Origin: Massilia sp. erpn | GTDB lineage: Bacteria > Pseudomonadota > Gammaproteobacteria > Burkholderiales > Burkholderiaceae_D | NCBI RefSeq assembly: GCF_024400215.1 | Contig: NZ_CP053748.1 | Coordinates: 5,642,001 to 5,706,000 of the forward strand | DNA: 64,000 bases | Direction: 5' to 3' | In this document: in pieces, positions 51,912 through 60,525 of the stretch | Position numbering within the stretch: position 1 is the stretch's first letter | Layout of the letters: every line of letters begins with the position of its first letter | Program-made: the position numbers and the translations under genes | Notes under the pieces: model-generated | What the model was told of the DNA's origin: nothing | The model's database searches: none | The model's input: the letters and a program-made list of their open reading frames with translations, nothing else

Positions 51912-52799
51912 ATGGCAAAAGTAGGTTTTATCGGTCTTGGCATCATGGGCGCCCCGATGGCGGGCCATCTGCAGGCGGGCGGGCATAAGCTGTATCTGCA
52001 CGACCTGAAAAATCCCCCGGCAAACCTGGTGGAAAACCATGCCACCGTCTGCACCTCCGCCGCCGAGGTGGCCAAGCGCGCCGACATCATCTTCATCATG
52101 GTGCCGGACACGCCCCATGTCGAAGCCGCGCTGTTCGGCGAAGATGGCGTGGCCGCTGGCCTGAGCGCGGGCAAGATCGTGGTCGACATGAGCTCCATCT
52201 CGCCCATCGCCACCAAGGAATTCGCCAAGAAGATCAACAAGAAAAGCTGCGCCTATCTGGATGCCCCGGTATCCGGCGGCGAGGTGGGCGCGAAAGCCGC
52301 ATCGCTGACCATCATGGTGGGCGGCCCGCAGGAAGCCTTCGATACCGTCAAGCCGCTGTTTGAGCTGATGGGCAAGAACATCACCCTGGTGGGCGGCAAT
52401 GGCGACGGCCAGACCACCAAGGTCGCCAACCAGATCATCGTGGCCCTGAATATCCAGGCGGTGGCGGAGGCGCTGCTGTTCGCTTCCAAGGCCGGCGCCG
52501 ATCCGGCCAAGGTGCGCGAGGCGCTGATGGGCGGCTTTGCATCCTCGCGCATCCTGGAAGTGCATGGCGAGCGCATGGTGAAGCGCACCTTCAATCCAGG
52601 CTTCCGCATCGAACTGCATCAGAAGGACTTGAATCTGGCGCTGCAAGGGGCGAAAACCCTGGGCGTATCGCTACCGAATACGGCCACGGCGCAGGAACTG
52701 ATGAATGCCTGCGCCGCCAATGGCCTGAGTGGATTGGATCACTCGGCGCTGTGCCAAGCCATCGAACTGATGTCCAACCATAAGATCGCGCAAGCCTGA
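51912..52799 (+). CDS. glxR: Tartronate semialdehyde reductase (2-hydroxy-3-oxopropionate reductase)
   Basis: 295 residues. The NAD-binding motif is KVGFIGLGIMGAPMAGHL, and the family motifs YLDAPVSGGEVGAKAASLTIMVGG and NGDGQTTKVANQIIVALN (catalytic Lys in TTKVANQ) match the beta-hydroxyacid dehydrogenase family. It reduces tartronate semialdehyde to D-glycerate. Third gene in the operon, 30 bases after hyi. Confidence 0.95.
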   Translation: MAKVGFIGLGIMGAPMAGHLQAGGHKLYLHDLKNPPANLVENHATVCTSAAEVAKRADIIFIMVPDTPHVEAALFGEDGVAAGLSAGKIVVDMSSISPIATKEFAKKINKKSCAYLDAPVSGGEVGAKAASLTIMVGGPQEAFDTVKPLFELMGKNITLVGGNGDGQTTKVANQIIVALNIQAVAEALLFASKAGADPAKVREALMGGFASSRILEVHGERMVKRTFNPGFRIELHQKDLNLALQGAKTLGVSLPNTATAQELMNACAANGLSGLDHSALCQAIELMSNHKIAQA

Positions 52800-52830
52800 T
52801 TCCCTTATTCACGCAAGAGAGAACCAAATC

Positions 52831-54099
52831 ATGGCCGTCAACCATCCCCGCCAGTTCCTGCTGGAGCTGTACCAATCCGCCCTTGCCGCCGTCAGCGCCA
52901 GCGGGCGCCTACCGCCCTTCCTGCCTGCCCCGCCGGACAAGGGACGCACCCTGGTGATCGGCGCCGGCAAGGGCGCGGCGGCCATGGCGCAGGCGGTGGA
53001 GCGCAACTGGCAAGGCCCACTTTCCGGCCTGGTGGTGACGCGCTACGGCCATGGCGCGCCCTGCGAGCGCATCGAGGTGGTGGAAGCCGCGCATCCCGTG
53101 CCGGACGAAGCGGGCCACCGCGCGGCCCAGCGCATGCTCGACATGGTGCAGGGTCTGGGCGAGGACGACCTGGTGCTCTGCCTGATTTCAGGCGGAGGCT
53201 CGGCCCTGCTCGCACTGCCCGCCGAAGGCATCAGCCTGCAGCAGAAGCAGGCCTTGAACAAGGCTTTGCTGCACAGCGGCGCCACCATCGCCGAGATGAA
53301 TTGCGTGCGCAAGCATCTTTCCGCCATCAAGGGCGGCCGCCTGGCACTGGCCTGCGGCAAGGCGCGTGTGGTGACGCTGCTGATTTCCGACGTGCCGGGC
53401 GACGATCCGCGCATCATCGCCAGCGGCCCTACCCTGCCCGACGCCAGCACCAGTGCCGAAGCCCTGGCCATCCTGCAAAAATACCGCATCGAGATTCCGG
53501 CGAATGTGCAACGCCACCTGTCATCCGCCGCCAGCGAAACGCCCAAGCCGGGCGATGCGCGCTTCGAAGGGCATAGCCATCACGTGATCGCCAAGGCGCA
53601 GGATGCACTGGAAGCGGCGGCCGCCACGGCGCGCGCCGCCGGCATCACGTCCTACATCCTGTCCGACGGCATCGAAGGCGAAGCACGCGATATTGGCTTG
53701 ATGCACGCAGCGCTGGCGCGCCAGATCGTGGCGCGCAGCCAGCCGTTTGCGCGGCCCTGCGTGCTGCTGTCCGGCGGCGAAACCACGGTCACGGTGCGCG
53801 GCAACGGCCGCGGCGGACGTAATGTGGAATTCCTGCTCAGCCTCGCCATCGCGCTGGAAGGCGCGCCTGGCGTGTACGCCCTGGCCTGCGATACCGACGG
53901 CATCGACGGCTCGGAAGACAATGCCGGCGCCCTCTATCAGCCCGACACGCTGGCGCGGGCCGAAGCGCGTGGACTGCGGCCGCGCGCCCTGCTCGACAAC
54001 AACGATGGCTACGGCTTCTTCAGCGCGCTGAACGATCTGATCGTCAGCGGGCCAACCCGCACCAATGTCAACGACTTCCGCGCCATCCTCATCCTGTGA
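52831..54099 (+). CDS. ttuD: Glycerate 2-kinase (MOFRL/GK-II type)
   Basis: 422 residues. The N-terminal GckA/TtuD-like domain has LVIGAGKGAAAMAQAVE and ISGGGSALLALPAEGI. The C-terminal MOFRL domain has SGGETTVTVRGNGRGGRNVEFLLSLA and DTDGIDGSEDNAGA. It phosphorylates D-glycerate to 2-phosphoglycerate, which feeds the following pyruvate kinase. Its stop overlaps a GTG just upstream of the pyruvate kinase gene, so the two are in one transcript. Confidence 0.94.
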   Translation: MAVNHPRQFLLELYQSALAAVSASGRLPPFLPAPPDKGRTLVIGAGKGAAAMAQAVERNWQGPLSGLVVTRYGHGAPCERIEVVEAAHPVPDEAGHRAAQRMLDMVQGLGEDDLVLCLISGGGSALLALPAEGISLQQKQALNKALLHSGATIAEMNCVRKHLSAIKGGRLALACGKARVVTLLISDVPGDDPRIIASGPTLPDASTSAEALAILQKYRIEIPANVQRHLSSAASETPKPGDARFEGHSHHVIAKAQDALEAAAATARAAGITSYILSDGIEGEARDIGLMHAALARQIVARSQPFARPCVLLSGGETTVTVRGNGRGGRNVEFLLSLAIALEGAPGVYALACDTDGIDGSEDNAGALYQPDTLARAEARGLRPRALLDNNDGYGFFSALNDLIVSGPTRTNVNDFRAILIL

Positions 54100-54113
54100 A
54101 AGAAGGAACCGCC

Positions 54114-55538
54114 ATGCGCCGCGAACGTAAAGCCAAAATCGTCGCCACCCTCGGCCCGGCCAGCTCGGACCGGGCTACCATCCAAGCCCTGTGCGAAGCC
54201 GGAGCCGACATGTTCCGCTTCAATTTCAGCCACGGCTCGCATGCCGACCACCAGCGCCGCTACGAGATCGTGCGCGAGATCGAAGCCGCGCTGGGCCGTC
54301 CCATCGCCATCCTGGCCGACCTGCAGGGTCCGAAGCTGCGCGTGGGTCAGATCGCCGGCGGCACGGCCCAGCTAATCGCAGGTTCAGAATTCGTGCTGGA
54401 TCAGAATCCAGCACCCGGTAGCGCGGCGCGCGTCTGCTTGCCCCATCCCGAACTGTTCGCCGCCGTGCAGCCCGGCCAATCCCTGCTGCTGGACGACGGC
54501 AAGCTGCGCCTGGAAGTGCTGGCCTGCGATGCGGTCAGCATCCGCACCCGCGTGGTCAATGGCGGCACGCTGTCCGACCGCAAAGGCGTGAACGTGCCGG
54601 ACGCCGTGCTGCCCATCCCTGCCCTCACAGCCAAGGACCGCGCCGATCTGGACTTCGCCTTGTCGCTGGGCGTGGATTGGGTAGCGCTTTCCTTTGTCCA
54701 GCGCCCCGAGGATCTGCAGGAAGCGCATGCGCTAATCCACGGCCGCGCCGGCCTGCTGGCCAAGCTGGAAAAGCCTGCCGCACTGGAGCAGCTGGAGGAA
54801 ATCGTCGCCCTGTCCGATGCGGTGATGGTGGCGCGCGGCGACCTGGGCGTGGAGCTTCCACCTGAGCGCGTGCCCGGCGTACAGAAACGCATCGTGCGCA
54901 TCTGCCGCAAGCATGGCAAGCCGGTGGTGATCGCCACGCAGATGCTGGAGTCGATGATTTCCGCGCCGGTGCCGACGCGGGCCGAAGCTTCCGACGTGGC
55001 CAATGCCGTGTACGAAGGCGCCGACGCCGTGATGCTGTCGGCCGAATCGGCCAGCGGCACTTACCCGGTGCAGGCGGTCGCCATCATGAACCGCATCCTG
55101 GCCGAAGTGGAGCGTGACCCGCTCTACCCCAAGCTGATCGACGCCCAGCACGAAGCGCCCCTGCCCACGCGCGGCGATGCCATTTGTTCGGCCCTGCGCA
55201 ACGCCGGCGCGGTACTGGGCGTGGCTGCCACCGTGACCTACACCACGTCCGGACATACCAGCCTGCGCGCCGCGCGCGAACGCGCCATGGCGCCCATTCT
55301 CAGCATCACGCCACGGCGCGAAACGGCGCGCCGCCTGGCGCTGGCATGGGGAGTGCACAGCACCATCAGCCCCGATGTCAGCAACGTGGACGAGATGGTG
55401 GCGGCGGCTTGCCGCACCGCGCTGCGTGAAGGCTTCGTCCGGCCCGGCGACCAGATCGCCATCGCCGCCGGCTCCCCCTTCGGCCAGCCCGGTACCACCA
55501 ACCTGCTGCGCCTGGCCGAAATCTGGCCGCCGCGATAG
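54114..55538 (+). CDS. ttuE: Pyruvate kinase (TtuE-type, pathway-specific)
   Basis: 474 residues from ATG 54114, with AGAAGGA in front; a GTG at 54096 in the same frame overlaps the previous stop but lacks a clear site. Motifs: KIVATLGPASSDRATIQ, FRFNFSHGSH, DLQGPKLRVG, VMVARGDLGVELPPERVPGVQKRIV and ATQMLESMI. It converts phosphoenolpyruvate to pyruvate; such second copies sit in glycerate/tartrate operons. It ends the operon. Confidence 0.95.
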   Translation: MRRERKAKIVATLGPASSDRATIQALCEAGADMFRFNFSHGSHADHQRRYEIVREIEAALGRPIAILADLQGPKLRVGQIAGGTAQLIAGSEFVLDQNPAPGSAARVCLPHPELFAAVQPGQSLLLDDGKLRLEVLACDAVSIRTRVVNGGTLSDRKGVNVPDAVLPIPALTAKDRADLDFALSLGVDWVALSFVQRPEDLQEAHALIHGRAGLLAKLEKPAALEQLEEIVALSDAVMVARGDLGVELPPERVPGVQKRIVRICRKHGKPVVIATQMLESMISAPVPTRAEASDVANAVYEGADAVMLSAESASGTYPVQAVAIMNRILAEVERDPLYPKLIDAQHEAPLPTRGDAICSALRNAGAVLGVAATVTYTTSGHTSLRAARERAMAPILSITPRRETARRLALAWGVHSTISPDVSNVDEMVAAACRTALREGFVRPGDQIAIAAGSPFGQPGTTNLLRLAEIWPPR

Positions 55539-55832
55539 CTTAAGTAAGACCACCGGCGAAACCTCTCACCTCGCCTGGATGCAGCCGGTGTGGTCAATCC
55601 GATACAGTGCGGCCGCCACAACGCCTCCTGGCCGTCCTTTAACTGCATCAAGAACATGCGTACTTAACTTGCCCATTCTGCCTCTCTCCCGTTTAATGTT
55701 TGGTGGATGCCCAAAAATCATATACGGCGAAACTCAAGGACATATAAGCTGGCGCGGATAACAGCCATGGCACGCACTCACATAATCGAAACAGCAACAC
55801 CCCATATACACAATAAATCAGGAGACAAGAGC

Positions 55833-56654
55833 ATGCAGAACCCCGTAGCTATCCTCGCCGCCAGCGCCTTTGCCGTACTGGCCCTGTGTGGTCCGCAGCA
55901 AGCCATGGCGGCCGACTGGAGCGACACATCGATAGGCTACCGCTACGGCACGCGCTATGCCGAGCCTTACAACGGCGCCGACATCAAGAAGAGCATCCTC
56001 AACGTGACCCATGCCAGCGGCTACAAGTACGGCACGAATTTCATGAACCTGGACTTCCTGATGTCGGACGGGAAGGACGCCAATGCCAATGAAGCCTATC
56101 TGCTCTACCGCCACACGCTCGACATCGGCAAGGTCAGTGGCCGCGAATTCAAATTCGGCCCGGTGCGCGGCCTTGGCTTCACCGCTGGCCTGGACCTGAA
56201 CACCAAGAACGATCCCGGCTACGGTTCGAAAAAGCGCATGTTCGTGGCCGGCCCCACGCTGATGCTGGACGTGCCGGGCTTCCTGAACGTGAGCGTGTTC
56301 GCCCTGTGGGAGAGCAATAAGCCGGTGGGCGTGACGGAACGCTACAGCTACGACACGCACGCCATGCTGAATGCGGTGTGGGGGATTCCGGTCGGCTCCC
56401 TGCCGCTCAGCTTCGAGGGCTACCTGAACTACATCGCATCCAAGGGCAGGAATGAATTCGGCGGCCCGACGTCGGCGGAAACCAATCTTGAAATGATGCT
56501 GATGTATGACGCCAGCGGCGCTTTAAGCCTGCCGAAGAACAGCTTCCGCCTTGGCCTGCAGTACCAGTATTGGCGCAATAAATTCGGCAATCCGCACAAT
56601 GTGCCGGGCAGCCTGGCGAAAACGCCGATGGTGCGCGCGGAGTACCACTTCTAA
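55833..56654 (+). CDS. Outer-membrane Tsx/OmpK-like channel protein
   Basis: 273 residues from ATG 55833 with a CAGGAGAC ribosome site. A signal peptide (VAILAASAFAVLALCGPQQAMAADW) is cleaved near residue 23. The mature part is a beta-barrel pattern with alternating aromatic strands (SIGYRYGTRYAEPYNG, LDFLMSDGKDANANEAYLLYRHTLDI) and terminal F (VRAEYHF), as in the nucleoside-specific channel/OmpK family (PF03502). It may take up a substrate of the preceding operon. It is 294 bases downstream of the pyruvate kinase gene; that gap shows no gene. Confidence 0.87.
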   Translation: MQNPVAILAASAFAVLALCGPQQAMAADWSDTSIGYRYGTRYAEPYNGADIKKSILNVTHASGYKYGTNFMNLDFLMSDGKDANANEAYLLYRHTLDIGKVSGREFKFGPVRGLGFTAGLDLNTKNDPGYGSKKRMFVAGPTLMLDVPGFLNVSVFALWESNKPVGVTERYSYDTHAMLNAVWGIPVGSLPLSFEGYLNYIASKGRNEFGGPTSAETNLEMMLMYDASGALSLPKNSFRLGLQYQYWRNKFGNPHNVPGSLAKTPMVRAEYHF

Positions 56655-56659
56655 ACAAG

Positions 56660-59600
56660 CTAAACGGCCGGTGTAACGCAGCGCTCGATCATCGCCAGCA
56701 GCACGGCGATGTCGAGCGGCTTGGCCAGCCAGGCGCTGGCTCCGGCCTGCATGCACAACTGCTCGTCCATCACCCGCGCATCGCCGCTCATGGCGATGAT
56801 GGGCAGCTGGCGCAAACTCGGCGTGGCGCGGATGCTGCGCATGGCCTCGTAGCCATCCATCACCGGCATCGCCACATCCATCAGCACCAGCGCCGTATCG
56901 GGATGCTCGGCCAGCCGCTCCAGCGCGGCACGGCCATGCTCCGCCTCCACCACCTGCATGCCGCGCCCGGACAGCAATGTGCCAAGCGAAAAGACATTGC
57001 GCATATCGTCGTCCACCAGCAGCACTTTCTTGCCGTCCAAGGTGGGGTAAGCGCCATAAGGCAGGGCTGGCGCCGCGCGCTGAGCGGGCGGCTTGTAGGT
57101 CGGTGCGGCCTCCAGCGGCAGATACAGGATGAAGGTGCTGCCCGGCCCCTCATTGGCCTGCAGACGCAGCGCGCCACCCATCTGGCAGGCCAGCTGGCGC
57201 GAGATCGATAGGCCCAGACCCGCGCCGCCGTAGCTGCGGCCTATGCTGCCATCGGCCTGGCGGAAGGCCTCGAAAATCAGCTCGCGCTTGGAAGGTGGCA
57301 CGCCGATGCCGCTGTCGCGCACGGCGATGCTGAGCGCGGGTACGGTCAACACGCCTTCGATCAGGTCCATCCGTATCAGCACGCCGCCGCGCGCGGTGAA
57401 CTTGAAGGCATTCGACAGCAGGTTTTTCAATACCTGGCGCGTGCGGTCCAGGTCAATGCACACCAATTGCGGCAAGGCGCCGGCATACTCGATGCGGAAC
57501 TCCAGGCCTTTGGCCTCGGCCTCGGGTCTGAAAGCCGGCAGCAGCGTCTCGCAGATCTGGCGGCTGGCCACCTGTTCCAGACTCAGCGCAACCCGGCCGC
57601 TACCCGAACGAGAGAGGTCGAGGATATCGTTGATCAGGGCCAGCAAATCCTTGCCAGCCTGCTGGATAATGCCGGCATACTCGGTCTGCTTGGCCGTCAG
57701 ATTGCCTTCGCGGTTTTCGCGCAGCACGGCGGCCAGCACCAGCATGCTGTTCAAAGGCGTGCGCAGTTCATGCGAGACATTCGCCAGGAATTCGGAGCGG
57801 AAGGTGTTCACTCGCTCCAGCTCCGCATTGTTCTGCCGCAGGGCTTCCTGCTGCAGGCGCAGCTCCCCGGCCTGCTGCTGGGTCTTCTCCAGCAGGACTT
57901 CGGTGCGGTGGCGCGACATGCTGACGCCGATGCTGGCGGCAATGCTGTCGCGCGCCCGCTCCAGGAATTCGCGCTCGGTCTCGCTAAAAGGCCGCAGGCA
58001 GGCCAGCTCCAGCGCCCCCACCACGCTGCCCGCATGCAGCAGGGGCAGCGCCGCCAGCGCCGTGGCATCGCAGGAACCGAGGGCCGAAGTGATGCCCAGA
58101 TAGCCAGGCGGCACCTGACTCAGAAAGATGGCGCGCCGGTCGCGCACCGCCTGGCCTAGCACGCCCTCGCCTTGCAGCAGGCGGCCGGGCCGGGCCAACT
58201 GGCCATTCAGCGCATAGCCCACGCTCAGGCTGAGCTGCCCACCGCCCTCCTGCAGCAGATAGATTGCACCGGCGCCGGCGTCCAGACGCCGCGCCAGATA
58301 ACCCAGGGCCGCCTCCGCCCCCGTCTCAGCGGAAAACTCGCCACGCATCAAATCGCCCAATTCATTGAGGCCCGTCTTCAGCCAGTCACGCGCACTTTCG
58401 TCGGCACGATGCTGGCGCAGCGCCTGGGTCATCTGGACGAAGGCGCCATCCAGCGCGCCCTGCATGCGGCTCATGCTGAGCAAGGCCGCCACCAGCCGCC
58501 CCGCCTCGTTACGGCCTGCGGCCACGCCGTCCAGTGATGGCGGCGAGGCCGGCTTCAGCGCCTGCTCCATATCGCCGTTGGCGATCGCTTCCACCGTGTG
58601 CAGGCGCGCCTCCGTACCCTCGGTCATGGTCTGCGCCGCGTGCATGGTCTGGGCCATAGGCACCGTGACCGAGCGCACCACGCGTATGCCGAAGCCCACC
58701 ATCAGCACGGCCAGCGCACCCAGCGCCAAGGACAGATTGCGCCGGGTGCCTTCCAGTTCGTCCGCTCGTCCGGCCAGCACCGTTTCCAGCGCCGCCAGCG
58801 TATTGCTGCTCAAACGCTGCTGCGCATCGAGCGCCCCGGTCAGGCGCACAAAATACTCCCATGGCGCCGCATCCAGGCGGCTGGAACGCACCACCGCCTG
58901 CGCCGCCTCCGCCAAGGCAGCGGCGCCATCATCCAGGCTGGCCTTGGCCACGGGACTCAAACTCCTTGCCAGTTCGGGGTCGGCGTCGACGGCATAGTCC
59001 AGCAAGGCGCGGATGGCATTCAGGTGATAGCCGGCGCGGTCGATCAGCCCGTGCAGGGCCAAGCGCTCTTCCTGCCCCGCCTGATGCAGGGCCAGCGCCG
59101 CCGCGCCGCCGCCGCGTAGGCGGCTCATGCTATCGGCCAGTTGGGGCGCTTCCACCAGGGCCGCATTCATCAGGAAATAGGAACTGGCCGCAGGGTCGAG
59201 GCGCAGGCCAAAATGGTCGATCAGCTTTTCGTGCAGCTTGAGCAGGCGCGCCACCAGCTGATTGTGCGCATCGAAGCTGCCGTTGGCGGACAGCGTGCGC
59301 ACGCTGCGCCGCGTCAGCAAGGCTTGCCACTGGTCGCGCGCCTGCTGAAAATCGGCCAGCAAGGCCGTATCGCCAAGCGGCAGCAGCAGGGTCTCCATGG
59401 TAAAGAAGCTCTTGTCCACCGCCTGCCGGCTGGTGGCCAGTCCGGCTTCCGCCTCGTTGAAACCCAGGTCGGCCATGTTGGACAAGCCGCGGTGCTGTTG
59501 CAGGCTGCGCAGCAAGGCGAGCAGCGCGCGCGTGGGCGGAATGCCCCGCGCTTCCTGGCGCGCCACCTCGATCGCCTTGTTCGACTCGTTCAGGAACAGG

Positions 59601-59689
59601 CCGAAAGGCAAGGCGACCAGCACCGTTCCCATTGCAGCCAGCAAGAGGAAAGTTTGCCATAACAGCAAGCGACTGAGCAGGGTTTTCAT
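56660..59689 (-). CDS. Hybrid sensor histidine kinase with receiver domain
   Basis: 1009 residues. An N-terminal membrane helix (about 7-33) is followed by a helical periplasmic domain (about 40-320, with LQQHRGLSNM, a pattern seen in NIT-type nitrate-sensing receptors) and a second membrane helix (about 330-350). A HAMP-like linker, a GAF domain (about 450-600, LGYLARRLDAGAGAIYLLQ), a HisKA domain with H640 in NVSHELRTPLNSM, a HATPase (GIGVPPSKRELIFEAF) and a C-terminal receiver with D938 in LMDVAMPVMDG follow. No cognate regulator is adjacent, so output may be via a phosphorelay. Confidence 0.92.
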   Translation of the reverse strand: MKTLLSRLLLWQTFLLLAAMGTVLVALPFGLFLNESNKAIEVARQEARGIPPTRALLALLRSLQQHRGLSNMADLGFNEAEAGLATSRQAVDKSFFTMETLLLPLGDTALLADFQQARDQWQALLTRRSVRTLSANGSFDAHNQLVARLLKLHEKLIDHFGLRLDPAASSYFLMNAALVEAPQLADSMSRLRGGGAAALALHQAGQEERLALHGLIDRAGYHLNAIRALLDYAVDADPELARSLSPVAKASLDDGAAALAEAAQAVVRSSRLDAAPWEYFVRLTGALDAQQRLSSNTLAALETVLAGRADELEGTRRNLSLALGALAVLMVGFGIRVVRSVTVPMAQTMHAAQTMTEGTEARLHTVEAIANGDMEQALKPASPPSLDGVAAGRNEAGRLVAALLSMSRMQGALDGAFVQMTQALRQHRADESARDWLKTGLNELGDLMRGEFSAETGAEAALGYLARRLDAGAGAIYLLQEGGGQLSLSVGYALNGQLARPGRLLQGEGVLGQAVRDRRAIFLSQVPPGYLGITSALGSCDATALAALPLLHAGSVVGALELACLRPFSETEREFLERARDSIAASIGVSMSRHRTEVLLEKTQQQAGELRLQQEALRQNNAELERVNTFRSEFLANVSHELRTPLNSMLVLAAVLRENREGNLTAKQTEYAGIIQQAGKDLLALINDILDLSRSGSGRVALSLEQVASRQICETLLPAFRPEAEAKGLEFRIEYAGALPQLVCIDLDRTRQVLKNLLSNAFKFTARGGVLIRMDLIEGVLTVPALSIAVRDSGIGVPPSKRELIFEAFRQADGSIGRSYGGAGLGLSISRQLACQMGGALRLQANEGPGSTFILYLPLEAAPTYKPPAQRAAPALPYGAYPTLDGKKVLLVDDDMRNVFSLGTLLSGRGMQVVEAEHGRAALERLAEHPDTALVLMDVAMPVMDGYEAMRSIRATPSLRQLPIIAMSGDARVMDEQLCMQAGASAWLAKPLDIAVLLAMIERCVTPAV

Positions 59690-59856
59690 GGCGCGGCGAA
59701 AAAGACGAGCCTTTTCATTCTATGGCAGCTTCAGTCGCTTGCATACTTGAATTAACGGCTTGGCTCGCCTGCATTGTTGCCGGATTGGCCAGCACAATGG
59801 ACGGCGCCGCCGCGCATGCGTATATTGCAGGAATCGCCTTTAGCTACAGTCTTGCC

Positions 59857-60459
59857 ATGCCAGTTCTCGACCCACGCATCGACGCCTATATCGCCAAGTC
59901 GGCCGAATTCGCCCAGCCCATCCTTGCCCATCTGCGCGCACTGGTGCACGCCACCTGTCCCGAGGTGGAGGAAACCGTGAAGTGGGGCATGCCGCACTTT
60001 ATGTACAAGGGCATGCTGTGCAATATGGCCGCCTTCAAACAGCATTGCAGCTTCGGCTTCTGGAAAGCGGAGATGCTGTTGTCCCAGGCCGACGCCAAAA
60101 CCGAGGAAGCCATGGGCCAGTTCGGCCGCATCGCATCGCTCAAGGATCTGCCGCCGCAGAAGACCCTGGCCGGCTACATCAAGAAGGCCATGCAACTCAA
60201 CGAGGATGGCGTGAAAGCCCCCGCCAAAGCCAAGGCGGCCAAGCCCGAGCTGCAAGTGCAGGACTACTTTCTCGCTGCGCTGGAAGGGAAACCGGCCGCC
60301 CTCGCCCATTTCGACGCCTTCAGCACCAGCAAGAAGCGTGATTATGTGGAGTGGCTGGACGAGGCCAAGACCGAGGCCACGCGCCAGCGCCGCCTGGAGC
60401 AGGCGGTGGAGTGGATCGCGGAAGGAAAATCGCGCAACTGGAAATACGAGAAGTGCTGA
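59857..60459 (+). CDS. DUF1801/YdeI-type protein
   Basis: 200 residues from ATG 59857, which begins a stretch with normal coding character; the frame upstream to 59722 is poor. The DUF1801 core is visible: AHLRALVHATCPEVEETVKWGMPHFMYKGMLCNMAAFKQHCSFGFWK. The C-terminus matches the YdeI/OmpD-associated domain (AHFDAFSTSKKRDYVEWLDEAKTEATRQRRLEQAVEWIAEGKSRNWKY; given in parts). The function of both domains is unknown; the protein is soluble and cytosolic. Confidence 0.87.
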   Translation: MPVLDPRIDAYIAKSAEFAQPILAHLRALVHATCPEVEETVKWGMPHFMYKGMLCNMAAFKQHCSFGFWKAEMLLSQADAKTEEAMGQFGRIASLKDLPPQKTLAGYIKKAMQLNEDGVKAPAKAKAAKPELQVQDYFLAALEGKPAALAHFDAFSTSKKRDYVEWLDEAKTEATRQRRLEQAVEWIAEGKSRNWKYEKC

Positions 60460-60464
60460 AAAAA

Positions 60465-60506
60465 GCTGTCCGCGGCGCCAATACGTCGCCACGCGCCACG
60501 GACAGC
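60465..60506 (-). terminator. Intrinsic terminator of the histidine ammonia-lyase gene
   Basis: GCTGTCCG-n-GGCGC ... GCGCC-n-CGGACAGC forms a stem of 13 pairs with one mismatch, followed on the minus strand by six T (60459-60464). The T-tract overlaps the stop codon of the convergent DUF1801 gene. Confidence 0.87.
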
Positions 60507-60525
60507 AAAACAGGCATAGGCTAGT

